Shown here in pieces: positions 1-8,760 of a DNA stretch of 64,000 nucleotides. This DNA is from Alloprevotella sp. (GTDB taxonomy: Bacteria > Bacteroidota > Bacteroidia > Bacteroidales > Bacteroidaceae), in the NCBI GenBank assembly GCA_017477205.1, contig JAFUXE010000034.1, positions 33,077 to 97,076 on the forward strand, read 5' to 3'. The notes under the pieces are model-generated. The model had not been told where the DNA came from and searched no databases. It saw only the letters and a list, made by a program, of their open reading frames with translations. Position 1 is the stretch's first letter. Each line of letters starts with the position of its first letter. Position numbers and translations under genes: made by a program.

Positions 1-749
1 ACGCGCAGGAGGCGGGGTGTGGTCAGTGCCACGAGGCGCGGGCGTTCGTTCCAGGGTGCGCACTGATAGGCAAGGCACATTACCTTCTTCACGCGCTTGC
101 GTCCTACGCTCAGCGTCAGGGAGTGGTGGCCGGAGGTCTCGAAGTCGCGCTTTTGCGCCACCACGCTGTCGCCTTCATACTCGATGGCCAGGACCGTGTT
201 GAGGCGCTTCTGTCCTTCGTGGTAGTACCAGGCGGTGCTGATTTCCAGGACGACGTTGTCGCCCGGCTGCAGAATCGTGTCCACAGTGAGGGTATATTGT
301 AGCCGGTTCTGCCCGTTTGCGTTCAGGAGGCAGAAGGGACGCCCCCAAAGGCTGAGCGTGTCGCCGGAGGTCTCGCCCGCCAGGTTTCTCTCGCCCGTCA
401 GGTTCGTCAGGGCATCGTAGCGCTCCGTCAGTTTCTCATAGACATCGAAAAGCTCGTCCGTATGGCGGCAGTAGTACACCATGTTGCGGTCGAAGTCCTC
501 CTGCGTGAGTCCGTGCTTCTTCAGCACGAAGTCCGTATAGGCCCTTGCCTTGATATCCATGCTGTCGCGGTCGGCTTCAGCGAGGCTTGCGGCGAGGTGG
601 TAGTCAAAGAGGAGCTTTTCCATCTTCGACTTCGAGAGTATGTCGTCAGGCCTGCGGTTCTTGCACGCGGAAAGCCCCAGGAGCGCGAAGGCACAGAGCA
701 GGAAGGCTCCCGCGAGGAGCGCCTTATGATTCCTTTCCGGAGAAGACAT
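1..749 (-). CDS. DUF4296-type lipoprotein, 3' end beyond the window
   Basis: The frame is open from an ATG at 749 to the window edge, giving at least 249 residues. The N terminus has a hydrophobic signal ending in a lipobox-like LGLSAC (Cys29), so the protein is predicted to be an envelope lipoprotein. The next 90 residues (SKMEKLLFDYHLA, YTDFVLKKHGLTQEDF) match the character of the DUF4296 domain found next to lspA throughout Bacteroidales; its function is unknown. The start lies 26 bases inside lspA, suggesting translational coupling as the last gene of the ileS operon. The family name is from recollection of motif and neighbourhood. Confidence 0.8.
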   Translation of the reverse strand, partial: MSSPERNHKALLAGAFLLCAFALLGLSACKNRRPDDILSKSKMEKLLFDYHLAASLAEADRDSMDIKARAYTDFVLKKHGLTQEDFDRNMVYYCRHTDELFDVYEKLTERYDALTNLTGERNLAGETSGDTLSLWGRPFCLLNANGQNRLQYTLTVDTILQPGDNVVLEISTAWYYHEGQKRLNTVLAIEYEGDSVVAQKRDFETSGHHSLTLSVGRKRVKKVMCLAYQCAPWNERPRLVALTTPRLLR

Positions 750-1422
750 AGCGCGAGTAGAAGATGAGGATGGCGATGGTGGCGCAGCTGATGGCGGCGT
801 CGGCAAAGTTGAAGATGGCGTTGAAGAACACCTGTCCGCCTACGAGCGGCACCCAGTCGGGCCATGTGAAGAGGGGGAAGTAGAACATGTCCACCACGCG
901 CCCTTCGAGGAACGTGCCGTAGCCTTCGCCGAAGGGGACGAGCGATGCCTCTGCGAAGGGCGTGCTTTCTGAGAAGATGAGGCCGTAGAAGCAGTTGTCG
1001 ATGATGTTTCCCGCCGCCCCGGCAATGATGAGTGCGATGCAGGCGATGAGCCCGCGCGGCACCGCTTGCAGTATGGCTTTCCGCAGGAGCCATACGAAGA
1101 AGCCGATGGTGACAACGCGGAAGAGCGTGAGCCATCCTGTGCTCAGCGGGCTCATGCCCCAGGCCATGCCCTCGTTCTCCGTGAAGTTCAGGTGGAACCA
1201 GGGTGTCACTTCCATGCTTTCATGGAGGCAGAAAGTGGTCTTGACGGCGAATTTGATGGCCTGGTCGATGACGATGATGGCCACGACGATGCAGGCGGAG
1301 AGCAGGAAGTCGCCGTGGCGCACGGCCTTTGCCTCGGAAGCTGCCGTTGCGTCTTCCAATGCCTCCTGCCGGCTCTGCCTGAGGTGCGCTGCTTCCTGTT
1401 CGCTCTTCTTTGTTGCGTCCAT
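724..1422 (-). CDS. lspA: Lipoprotein signal peptidase (signal peptidase II)
   Basis: Membrane aspartyl protease that cleaves the signal peptide from prolipoproteins after diacylglyceryl transfer. The 232-residue protein has four hydrophobic segments and the family motifs: FTENEGMAWGM (about 80-90), GNIIDN (138-143), GRVVDMF with Asp178, and FNFADAA with Asp208; the two aspartates are the expected catalytic pair. The charged stretch of about 35 residues before the first membrane segment is longer than usual, so a later start is possible, although there is no other Met before residue 70. It follows the DksA-like gene closely and overlaps the DUF4296 gene. It would serve the many lipoproteins in this window. 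Confidence 0.95.
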   Translation of the reverse strand: MDATKKSEQEAAHLRQSRQEALEDATAASEAKAVRHGDFLLSACIVVAIIVIDQAIKFAVKTTFCLHESMEVTPWFHLNFTENEGMAWGMSPLSTGWLTLFRVVTIGFFVWLLRKAILQAVPRGLIACIALIIAGAAGNIIDNCFYGLIFSESTPFAEASLVPFGEGYGTFLEGRVVDMFYFPLFTWPDWVPLVGGQVFFNAIFNFADAAISCATIAILIFYSRYVFSGKES

Positions 1423-1436
1423 GGTGCGGCCGTTTT

Positions 1437-1823
1437 TTAGCGCATGCTTTGTTCCTTCAGCTTGCCCTCGATGCTGGTCGTGGCGTGGGGCACGGCGCGC
1501 AGGCGCTCCTTGGGGATGAGCTTGCCCGTGATGCGGCAGATGCCGTAGGTCTTGTTCTCGATGCGCGTCAGGGCTTCCTGGAGTCCCTTGATGAACTTCG
1601 TCTGGCGTGCTGCCATGTTGATGATTTCCTCTTTCGACTGTACGGGCGAGCCTTCTTCCAGCGCCTTGTAGGTGGGCGAGGTGTCCTCCACGTCGTTGCC
1701 GTCGCGGTGCATCAGGCTGTCCATGAGTTCGTCGTACTCGAGTTTTGCCTTGGCGAGCTTCTGGTTGATGATTTCGCGGAACTCCATAAGTTCCTCGTCA
1801 CTGTAGCGTTCGTTGGTTGCCAT
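1437..1823 (-). CDS. TraR/DksA-family protein lacking zinc cysteines
   Basis: A 128-residue protein with a charged helical N-terminal half (coiled-coil type, about 8-90) and a C-terminal segment GICRITGKLIPKERL (about 94-108) that matches the DksA C4 zinc-finger region and following helix. Only one of the four expected zinc cysteines is present (Cys96), so it probably binds no zinc. DksA proteins bind the RNA polymerase secondary channel with ppGpp; that role is inferred by family. It lies 49 bases after ileS and 14 bases before lspA, within the conserved ileS operon. Confidence 0.88.
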   Translation of the reverse strand: MATNERYSDEELMEFREIINQKLAKAKLEYDELMDSLMHRDGNDVEDTSPTYKALEEGSPVQSKEEIINMAARQTKFIKGLQEALTRIENKTYGICRITGKLIPKERLRAVPHATTSIEGKLKEQSMR

Positions 1824-1872
1824 ACTGTTTATGGTTTAGTTTGTTGTGTCTGTGTTCTGGTGTGTTTGTTGC

Positions 1873-4800
1873 TTAGCTTTTGCTGATGCTTGCCTGGAGC
1901 TTGAAGTCTTCGAAGTCGAGCTCCACGGGATTGCTGATTTCCGCCTGGAATCCGATGCTGTCGGCCAGCACCTGGGAGGAGATGTAGGTGTGGTACTCCT
2001 CGACGGCCTCGCGGACCTCTGTGCGGTCTTCGAGGAGGATGCGTATGTGGTCCACGATGTCGAAGCCGGCTTCCTTGCGGTAGGTCTGTATGCGCTTGAC
2101 GATTTCGCGCGCCATGCCCTCGCGGATGAGTTCGGGGGTGAGGGTGATGTCGAGGGCCACGGTCAGGGTGCCTTCGCTGACGACGCTCCATCCTGGGAGG
2201 TCGCGCGTGAGCACTTCGACGTCGTCGCGCTCGATGAGGGCTTCGCCGTCGGGCAGTTGCAGGGCGAGGGTGCCTTCAGCCTCGAGGCTTGCTATCTGCT
2301 CCTGGCCGAGGGCTTCGACGGCTGCTGCCACGGCTTTCATGCGCTTGCCGAATTTCTTGCCCATGACGCGGAAGTTGCACTTCAGGGTCTTCTGTATCAT
2401 GCCTCCCTCGACGAATTCGATGTCCTTGACGTTCACCTCGGAGAGGATGAGGGGCTTGACGGCCTGGATGGCTTCGCGTCGCTGGGCGTCGGTGGCGGGT
2501 ATGCAGATGCGGCTGAGGGGCTGGCGCACGATGATGTGCTCCTTCTTGCGCAGGGAGAGCGCGAGGCTGGAGATTTTCTGCGCGAGGTTCATGCGCTCTT
2601 CCAGGGCTTCGTCGATGCGTGAGGCGTCGGCCTTGGGGAAGGTGTCGAGGTGTACGCTGTCGAGGCCGTCTCCGCAGGCTTCGTGGAGGTCGCGGTAGAG
2701 GCGGTCGGCGAAGAAGGGGGAGATGGGGGCCATCAGGCGGCTGACGGTCTCAAGGCATGTCCAGAGGGTCTTGTAGGCGGAGAGCTTGTCGTGCGTGAGT
2801 TCCCCGGCCCAGAAGCGCTTGCGGTTGAGGCGCACGTACCAGTTGGAGAGGTTGTCGGTGACGAAGGCTGCGATGAGGCGTCCTGCCCGCGTGGGGTCGT
2901 AGTCGTCGAAGGCTTCGGTGACGTCGCGCACGAGGCTGTTCAGCAGGGAGATGATCCAGCGGTCAATCTCGGGGACGTCCTCTGCTGCCACTGCGGCCTG
3001 CGGGTTGCTGAATCCGTCGACGTTGGCGTACATGGCGAAGAAGCTGTACGTCTGGAAGAGCTTTGCGAAGAAGGTGCGCGCGGTCTCGCGGACGCCTTCG
3101 GGGTCGTACTTGAGGTTGTCCCAGGGCTGGGCGTTTGTTATCATGTACCAGCGCAGGGGGTCGCTGCCGTTTTCCTCGATGGCCTTGAAGGGGTCAACGG
3201 CGTTGCCGAGTCGCTTGGACATTTTCAGGCCGTTCTTGTCGAGCACGAGGCCGTTGGAGATGACGTTCTTGAAGGCTACGCTGTCGAATACCATCGTGGC
3301 GATGGCGTGGAGGGTGTAGAACCATCCGCGCGTCTGGTCGACGCCTTCGGCGATGAAGTCGGCGGGGAAGATGCTGCCGCGGTCCAGGGCCTCCTTGTTC
3401 TCGAAGGGATAGTGTGCCTGTGCGTAGGGCATGGCGCCGCTGTCGAACCATACGTCGATGAGGTCGGCTTCGCGATGGAGGGGCTTGCCTGTGGGGCTTA
3501 CGAGGACGATGTCGTCAACGTAGGGGCGGTGGAGGTCTATCTTGGCGTAGTTCTCCCTGGAGTAGTCGCCGGGCACGAAGCCTTTGTCGCGCAGGGGGTT
3601 GGAGGGCATGAGCCCTGCCTCGACGCTGCGGTCAATCTCGTTGTATAGCTGTTCGATGGAGCCGATGCAGATTTCCTCGCGGCTGTGGCGGTTGCGCCAG
3701 ATGGGCAGGGGTGTGCCCCAGTAGCGGCTGCGGGAGAGGTTCCAGTCGTTGAGGTTCTCGAGCCATTTTCCGAAGCGTCCCGTGCCCGTGGACGCGGGTT
3801 TCCACTTGATGGTGTCGTTCAGCTGGCTCATGCGTTCCTTGAGGGCCGTGGCGCGGATGAACCAGGAGTCGAGGGGATAGTAGAGTATGGGGGTGTCGGT
3901 GCGCCAGCAGTGGGGGTAGTTGTGGAGGTGTTTCTCGGTCTTTACGGCCTTGCCCTGCTGCTTGAGCTCCACGCAGAGTTCGACGTTGAGGTCGGCTTCT
4001 TTCTGTGCGCGCTCGGCGTCGAGGCGGTTGTCTGTGTAGAAGCTGGGGTCGTAGTGGTTCTTTACGTACTCGCCGGCATGGCGGGTGGTGTCGTCGGTCG
4101 TGATGCAGCGCTCCACGAAGGCGGGAGCGAGGTCTGCTGTCAGGAAGAACTTGCCCGTGAAGTCCACCATCGGCCGCGTCTCGCCAAGCCTGTTCACCAT
4201 GTAGAGTGCAGGCACGCTGGCGTCGCGGGCCACCTTGGCGTCGTCGGCGCCGAAGGTGGGCGCGATGTGCACGATGCCCGTACCGTCGTCCGTCGTCACG
4301 TAGTCGCCGGGGATGACGCGGAAGGCTTCCTCGGCCATCTCCACGAAGGTGTCGCCGGCATGGGAGAACGTCTTCCCGGGGTGCGCCTCTGCGTAGCGCT
4401 TCACGAAGTCGGCTGAGGTTTCCTCCACCTTCTCGCAGGGGAGCACCCAGGGCATGAGCTGCTCGTACTTCATGCCGACGAGGTCGGTGCCCTTGTAGCG
4501 GCCCACGATTTGGTAGGCGTCGTCGCCCTCTGCGGCGAAGTAGTTGTTCACGAGGCTTTCGGCCACGACGGCCGTGATGGGCTCGCCGCTGTAGGGGTTC
4601 CTGGTGCGCACGGCGAGGTAGTCTATCTTCGGGCCTACGCAGAGTGCCGTGTTCGAGGGCGGCGTCCAGGGTGTCGTGGTCCATGCGAGGAAGACGGGCG
4701 TGCCCCAGCCTTCCATCTCGGGCTTCGGGGTGAGGATGCGGAACTGCACGGTGGCTGTCAGGTCGCGCACGTCGCGGTAGCAGCCGGGCAGGTTGAGCTC

Positions 4801-5376
4801 GTGGCTGGAGAGGCCTGTGCCTGCCATGGGGCTGTAGGGCTGTATGGTGTAGCCCTTGTAGAGGAGTCCCTTGTCGTAGAGCTGGCGGAGGAGCCACCAG
4901 AGGGTCTCGATGTAGGAGTTGTCGTAGGTGATGTAGGGGTGCTCCATGTCTGCCCAGTATCCCATGCGGCGCGTGAGGTCTTCCCATTCTGCCGTGTACT
5001 TCATGACGCTCTTGCGGCAGGCGTCGTTGTATTCGGCCACGGAGATTTTCCCGCCGATGTCGGCCTTCGTGATGCCGAGCTCCTTTTCCACGCCGAGCTC
5101 CACGGGCAGGCCGTGGGTGTCCCATCCTGCCTTGCGCTCCACGCGGAAGCCCTGCATGGTCTTGTAGCGGCAGAAGAGGTCCTTGATGGTGCGTGCCATG
5201 ACGTGGTGGATGCCCGGGTGCCCGTTGGCCGAGGGGGGGCCGTCGTAGAATACGTAGTCGGGGCAGCCTTCGCGTTCGCTGATGCTGCGGTGGAAGAGGT
5301 CGAGGCCGTCCCAGCGTTCGAGGACGTCCCTATTGAGCTGTGCGAGGTTGAAGTCGCGGCGTTCCTTGAATTTCAT
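1873..5376 (-). CDS. ileS: Isoleucyl-tRNA synthetase
   Basis: Class I aminoacyl-tRNA synthetase that charges tRNA-Ile. The 1167-residue length fits the long IleS type. The HIGH signature reads HPGIHH (about 53-58) within DGPPSANGHPGIHHVMAR, and the KMSKR loop is intact near residue 718 (KMSKRLGNAVDP). The insert editing domain (AWTTTPWTPPSN) and C-terminal anticodon-binding region are present. The start is at MKFKERRDFNLAQLN, the typical IleS N terminus. It is the first gene of the minus-strand operon; a near-consensus promoter lies 40 bases upstream. Confidence 0.97.
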   Translation of the reverse strand: MKFKERRDFNLAQLNRDVLERWDGLDLFHRSISEREGCPDYVFYDGPPSANGHPGIHHVMARTIKDLFCRYKTMQGFRVERKAGWDTHGLPVELGVEKELGITKADIGGKISVAEYNDACRKSVMKYTAEWEDLTRRMGYWADMEHPYITYDNSYIETLWWLLRQLYDKGLLYKGYTIQPYSPMAGTGLSSHELNLPGCYRDVRDLTATVQFRILTPKPEMEGWGTPVFLAWTTTPWTPPSNTALCVGPKIDYLAVRTRNPYSGEPITAVVAESLVNNYFAAEGDDAYQIVGRYKGTDLVGMKYEQLMPWVLPCEKVEETSADFVKRYAEAHPGKTFSHAGDTFVEMAEEAFRVIPGDYVTTDDGTGIVHIAPTFGADDAKVARDASVPALYMVNRLGETRPMVDFTGKFFLTADLAPAFVERCITTDDTTRHAGEYVKNHYDPSFYTDNRLDAERAQKEADLNVELCVELKQQGKAVKTEKHLHNYPHCWRTDTPILYYPLDSWFIRATALKERMSQLNDTIKWKPASTGTGRFGKWLENLNDWNLSRSRYWGTPLPIWRNRHSREEICIGSIEQLYNEIDRSVEAGLMPSNPLRDKGFVPGDYSRENYAKIDLHRPYVDDIVLVSPTGKPLHREADLIDVWFDSGAMPYAQAHYPFENKEALDRGSIFPADFIAEGVDQTRGWFYTLHAIATMVFDSVAFKNVISNGLVLDKNGLKMSKRLGNAVDPFKAIEENGSDPLRWYMITNAQPWDNLKYDPEGVRETARTFFAKLFQTYSFFAMYANVDGFSNPQAAVAAEDVPEIDRWIISLLNSLVRDVTEAFDDYDPTRAGRLIAAFVTDNLSNWYVRLNRKRFWAGELTHDKLSAYKTLWTCLETVSRLMAPISPFFADRLYRDLHEACGDGLDSVHLDTFPKADASRIDEALEERMNLAQKISSLALSLRKKEHIIVRQPLSRICIPATDAQRREAIQAVKPLILSEVNVKDIEFVEGGMIQKTLKCNFRVMGKKFGKRMKAVAAAVEALGQEQIASLEAEGTLALQLPDGEALIERDDVEVLTRDLPGWSVVSEGTLTVALDITLTPELIREGMAREIVKRIQTYRKEAGFDIVDHIRILLEDRTEVREAVEEYHTYISSQVLADSIGFQAEISNPVELDFEDFKLQASISKS

Positions 5377-5414
5377 GCTTTCCTGTTTCGTGTCTGTGTT
5401 CTTTTTATGGCGTG

Positions 5415-5445
5415 CAAAAGTACCAAATACGGTTGAAACTTCAAA
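5415..5445 (-). promoter_or_regulatory. Bacteroidetes-type promoter of the ileS operon
   Basis: On the minus strand TTTG (5445-5442) is followed after exactly 19 bases by TACTTTTG (5422-5415), matching the TTTG/TAnnTTTG consensus of Bacteroidetes primary sigma factor promoters. Predicted transcription starts a few bases downstream, about 30 bases before the ileS ATG. Confidence 0.75.
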
Positions 5446-5611
5446 GCTTCCCCCTCTTTTTTATTCATATACGCGCACGCGGGAGTGCTCTTCCTCCCTC
5501 CTGCCCTGCTCGCCCCGGCGGCTCGTGGCTGGCGCGGCCCGGTGCGCGGGGCTTTGGAAAATCGTTTACAAAGTGGCAGGCATCGGCCCCGTGGGTACCA
5601 CTTTGGGCCTC

Positions 5612-5677
5612 CGTAAGTAGTACTTACGAGCCTCGTAAGTGCACCTTACGGCCGCCGTAAGTGCACCCTACGGGGGC
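5612..5677. repeat. Three 22-bp tandem units, each a short palindrome
   Basis: Units begin at 5612, 5634 and 5656, exactly 22 bases apart. Each starts CGTAAGT and ends in a near-complementary TTACG or TACG, so each can fold back: the first is a perfect 8-bp palindrome around one base, the second has a 6-bp stem with a 5-base loop, the third a stem with one mismatch. The array lies in the 428-base spacer between ileS and the HU-like gene, which otherwise shows no gene; it is upstream of the ileS promoter. Confidence 0.8.
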
Positions 5678-5711
5678 GGTTTTTTCAGAGTGCTGATTTA
5701 CAAGGATTTAC

Positions 5712-5754
5712 AAAAAGCTCCGTTTTGTTTGGAATTTCCTTTACAAAACGGAGC
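5712..5754 (-). terminator. Rho-independent terminator of the HU-like gene
   Basis: On the minus strand a 12-bp stem (GCTCCGTTTTGT, with its complement at 5743-5754) closes a loop of about 14 bases and is followed by TTTTTG. It lies 50 bases after the stop codon of the HU-like gene. Confidence 0.8.
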
Positions 5755-5804
5755 CTTGTCCCGCTCATCCCCGCGCTCCTGCGCGCGGGGCGTTCGCGGC
5801 GGCG

Positions 5805-6248
5805 TCACTCGAACTCCTCGGGATGCGCCTCGCGATAGGCCTTGTAGCGCTCCTGCTCGGCGCTGTCCATGCCGAAGCTCACCTTGCTCGGCTTCAGCGC
5901 CTCCGTCAGGTCGTTGCTGCGGCGGAAGCACATCGTGACGTGCGTGATGAGCTGGGCGCCCTTCTTCCAGGCTTCCCTCTGCGTGGCAACGCCGCGGCTC
6001 TTCAGGCTCGTGTAGAACGTTCCCACGTCGCCGAGGCGCACCGTCTGTCCCTCTACGAGGCACTGCATGATTTCGTACTCCAGCGCGCTGAGCACGGCCT
6101 TCACGTCGGCTGTCGACACGGTGCTGCGCTTCTCGATGCGGTCTGCCAGCTTCTCCAGGTCCACGGGGTCCTGCTTCGCGGCCTGCGCATAGTACTTCAC
6201 GCTCTTGTCCTTCGGGCTCTTGATGGCCCTGATGATGTACCTGAACAT
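5805..6248 (-). CDS. HU-like DNA-binding protein
   Basis: A 147-residue protein of the HU/IHF-like superfamily common in Bacteroidetes. The start MFRYIIRAIKSPKD and the central stretch SALEYEIMQCLVEGQTVRLGDVGTFYTSL (in parts, about 55-82) follow the HU dimerisation and beta-arm pattern, including the LGDVGTF turn. The C-terminal 40 residues are charged and lack a recognisable domain. It is likely a nucleoid or regulatory DNA-binding protein; targets are unknown. It is a single-gene transcript: a terminator follows, and a small hairpin (6268-6287) sits in its leader. Confidence 0.85.
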   Translation of the reverse strand: MFRYIIRAIKSPKDKSVKYYAQAAKQDPVDLEKLADRIEKRSTVSTADVKAVLSALEYEIMQCLVEGQTVRLGDVGTFYTSLKSRGVATQREAWKKGAQLITHVTMCFRRSNDLTEALKPSKVSFGMDSAEQERYKAYREAHPEEFE

Positions 6249-6267
6249 GGTGGTTAGGTTGTTTACC

Positions 6268-6287
6268 GACGCAGTCCTTTCTGCGTC
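6268..6287 (-). promoter_or_regulatory. Small hairpin in the HU-like gene leader
   Basis: A 7-bp stem (GACGCAG / CTGCGTC) with a 6-base loop lies 20 bases before the HU-like start codon. It could affect message stability or translation; no function is demonstrated. Confidence 0.4.
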
Positions 6288-6315
6288 AAAAGATTGTTAG
6301 TTAGTGTATAATCAT

Positions 6316-6332
6316 CTCCCCTCCGGGGGGAG
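6316..6332. repeat. CTCCCC-TCCGG-GGGGAG inverted repeat
   Basis: A compact GC-rich hairpin followed on the plus strand by CCTTTT. It is the same kind of element as the larger pair at 30452-30574. The surrounding 6290-6503 spacer shows no gene. Confidence 0.5.
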
Positions 6333-6503
6333 CCTTTTGCCTTGATAGCCAGGCACTACGTGCACGTCACCAGGGATACTTGATATAAGTGACGGCGCCG
6401 GAGACGTTCGTACGCGTATAGACATCCCAGACGGGCTCGTCGTCTATAATTAGCTCTCGGGGTGGTAGTACCGGCCTGGTCGGTGCACCTTTTGCCGCGG
6501 ATG

Positions 6504-7349
6504 TCACCTGGCGGCGTGGTAGTCGCGGAGGCCCTCAATGGGCTCCTGCATGATGCTGCGGACGCTGAAGCCCCGCCGCTGCGCAGCGGCGCAAAGCTCC
6601 TCCCGGAGCGCATAGGCCAGCCCCCCGACGAAGCTCAGCGGCGTAGTGGCATCCAGGCCGTAGGGCGCCAGCTGATACTGGAAGAACTTGTCGAACTCCG
6701 AAAGGATAATCTCCTTGATTCCAGCATCCTTACGGTGCTCCACAACGAAGGGTGCGAAGTGCGCCAGGTACGTGTTGGCCGAGGGGCGCCGATAGACATG
6801 CTCTATCACCGAGCCCTCGTCCGCGTCCGGGTAGGCCGCACGGAAGGCGGCTGTGAGCTCCTCGCTGAGACAGCCGCGCAGGCAGCGGTTCAGGAGCTGG
6901 CGCCCGAGGGCCGCCCCGCCGCCCTCGTCGCCCAGGATGAAGCCCAGCGGGGGCACGTTGCGCACGAGGCGCCGGCCGTCATAGAGGCCGCTGTTCGTGC
7001 CCGTGCCGACGATGCAGACGACGCCCGCCTCGCGGCCCAGCGCGCCACGCGCCGCGCCCAGCAGGTCACTTTCCACCTCCATCGTCCCCGCTGCGCCGGG
7101 GAACACCTCCGAGAGGCGCTCGCGCATCACCTCCCGGCCGCGGCCGCGGCAGCCCGCGCCGTAGAACGCCAGCTGCGTGGGGGCCTCGGGCAGGCGGCTG
7201 CGCAGGGCCAGCAGCATGCGCGTGATTTCCTCCTCGCTGCGCGTAAGGGGGTTGAGCCCCTCCGTGAGGACATGTTCCTCCTCGCCTGAGCGGGAGATGA
7301 AGAGCCAGTGGGTCTTTGTGCTGCCACTGTCAGCGATGAGTGTAGGCAT
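6504..7349 (-). CDS. BadF/BadG-type ATPase, N-acetylglucosamine-kinase-like
   Basis: A 281-residue actin-fold kinase. The phosphate-1 motif is LIADSGSTKTHW (about 4-15), the phosphate-2 region is VGTGTNSGLY, and LGDEGGGAALGR follows, all typical of the BadF/BadG/BcrA/BcrD family that includes N-acetylglucosamine kinases. It is expected to phosphorylate an amino sugar or related sugar in the cytoplasm with ATP. It is the last of three minus-strand genes, 21 bases after the MFS permease gene, so the permease may import its substrate. The exact sugar cannot be read from sequence. Confidence 0.85.
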   Translation of the reverse strand: MPTLIADSGSTKTHWLFISRSGEEEHVLTEGLNPLTRSEEEITRMLLALRSRLPEAPTQLAFYGAGCRGRGREVMRERLSEVFPGAAGTMEVESDLLGAARGALGREAGVVCIVGTGTNSGLYDGRRLVRNVPPLGFILGDEGGGAALGRQLLNRCLRGCLSEELTAAFRAAYPDADEGSVIEHVYRRPSANTYLAHFAPFVVEHRKDAGIKEIILSEFDKFFQYQLAPYGLDATTPLSFVGGLAYALREELCAAAQRRGFSVRSIMQEPIEGLRDYHAAR

Positions 7350-7370
7350 AGCAAACGGTGTGTGTTTGGA

Positions 7371-8699
7371 TTATTTGTTCAGCTCCTTCCCGGGCTCCTT
7401 GAAGAATATCCAGAAGAGGACGAATACCACGAGGGCGTAGGCTGCAAAGACGAGCCACGTGGTGTGCCAGCCGCCCACGAACTGCGTCACCAGGTCGCCC
7501 GTGACGACGGGAACCTCGCTCTGCGGCGGCAGCTTCGGCACGAAGTGGGTGACGACGGCTTGCGCGCCCAGCGAGCCCAGGAAGGCCCCCAGGCCGTTCG
7601 TCATCAGCATGAAGAGGCCCTGCGCGCTGCTGCGCATGCCCGCGTCAACGTTCTTGTCCACGTAGAGCGCGCCCGAAATGTTGAAGAAGTCAAAGGCAAC
7701 GCCATAGACGATGCACGACACCACGAACAGCAGGACGCTGGGGAAGGCAGGCGTGCCGAGGCCGAAGAGGCCGAAGCGGAACACCCAGGCCCCCATCGCT
7801 ATCATCATCACGCGCTTGATGCCGAAGCGCTTCATGAAGAAGGGAATCAGCAGGATGCAGCACGTCTCGCTGAACTGCGAAAGGGAGATGAGCAGGTTGG
7901 CATTCTTGGCAAAGTACACGTCCGTGAAGCCCTCCAGGCGGGCAAAGCTGCTGATGAAGCCGTTGGCAAAGCCGTTGGAAATCTGGAGCTGCAAGCCCAG
8001 CAGGAAGCTGAAGATGAAGAACACGGCCATGCGCTTGTCCCTGAAAAGCGAGAACGCATCGAGGCCGAAGGCTTCGGCAAGCGAGCGCGTCTCCCCCTTC
8101 GGCTTGACGGGGCAGGCAGGCAGCGTGGGCGCATAGCCCGCCAGGACGATGCTGATGGCGCCGGAGATGACAAACTGCATCGGCGTGAGCTGTACCGAGA
8201 CGCCGCCGTGGTGCAGGAAGTTCACGAGCAGCATCGTGCAGATGAAGCCTATCGTGCCGAAGACGCGGATGGGCGGGAAGTCCTTCACCGTGTCCATGCC
8301 CGCCTTGCCGAGTGCGGAGAAGGCAACGCTGTTGCTCAGCGCAAGCGTCGGCATGTAGAAGCCCACGCTCACGGCATAGAGCGAGAAGAGCACCCACTCG
8401 TTCGTCTCGGCACCCGTCTCGACGCCGTAGATGCCTGCTGCCAGCATGAACAGGCCTGCCACGAGGTGGCACAGGCCCAGCATGCGCTCCGCGCGCACCC
8501 AGCGGTCCGCAATCATGCCGATGATGGCGGGCATGAAGATGGAGACGATGCCCTGTACGGAATAGAACCAGCCAATGATGTCGCCGTGTCCCGAGGAGAA
8601 CAGATAGGCACCCATCGACGTGAGATAGGCGCCCCAGGCGGCAAACTGCAGGAAATTCATCGCCACGAGGCGCGCCTGCAACTGTAGTTTCTGTGTCAT
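7371..8699 (-). CDS. MFS permease, nucleoside:H+ symporter type
   Basis: A 442-residue inner-membrane protein with about 12 hydrophobic segments. It begins MTQKLQLQARLVAMNFLQF and carries FAAWGAYLTSMGAYL and FSETCCILLIPFFMKRFG, features of the NupG/XapB-like nucleoside:proton symporter group of MFS proteins common in Bacteroidetes. Because it is paired with a BadF-type kinase, its substrate may be a sugar or muropeptide-derived amino sugar rather than a nucleoside. The gene lies 61 bases after the thioredoxin-like gene and 21 before the kinase. Confidence 0.8.
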   Translation of the reverse strand: MTQKLQLQARLVAMNFLQFAAWGAYLTSMGAYLFSSGHGDIIGWFYSVQGIVSIFMPAIIGMIADRWVRAERMLGLCHLVAGLFMLAAGIYGVETGAETNEWVLFSLYAVSVGFYMPTLALSNSVAFSALGKAGMDTVKDFPPIRVFGTIGFICTMLLVNFLHHGGVSVQLTPMQFVISGAISIVLAGYAPTLPACPVKPKGETRSLAEAFGLDAFSLFRDKRMAVFFIFSFLLGLQLQISNGFANGFISSFARLEGFTDVYFAKNANLLISLSQFSETCCILLIPFFMKRFGIKRVMMIAMGAWVFRFGLFGLGTPAFPSVLLFVVSCIVYGVAFDFFNISGALYVDKNVDAGMRSSAQGLFMLMTNGLGAFLGSLGAQAVVTHFVPKLPPQSEVPVVTGDLVTQFVGGWHTTWLVFAAYALVVFVLFWIFFKEPGKELNK

Positions 8700-8760
8700 G
8701 GTATTAAATCTATATTATTTATTATATTGTGTCCGTAATAAAAACGTCCCTTCCTGCTTC

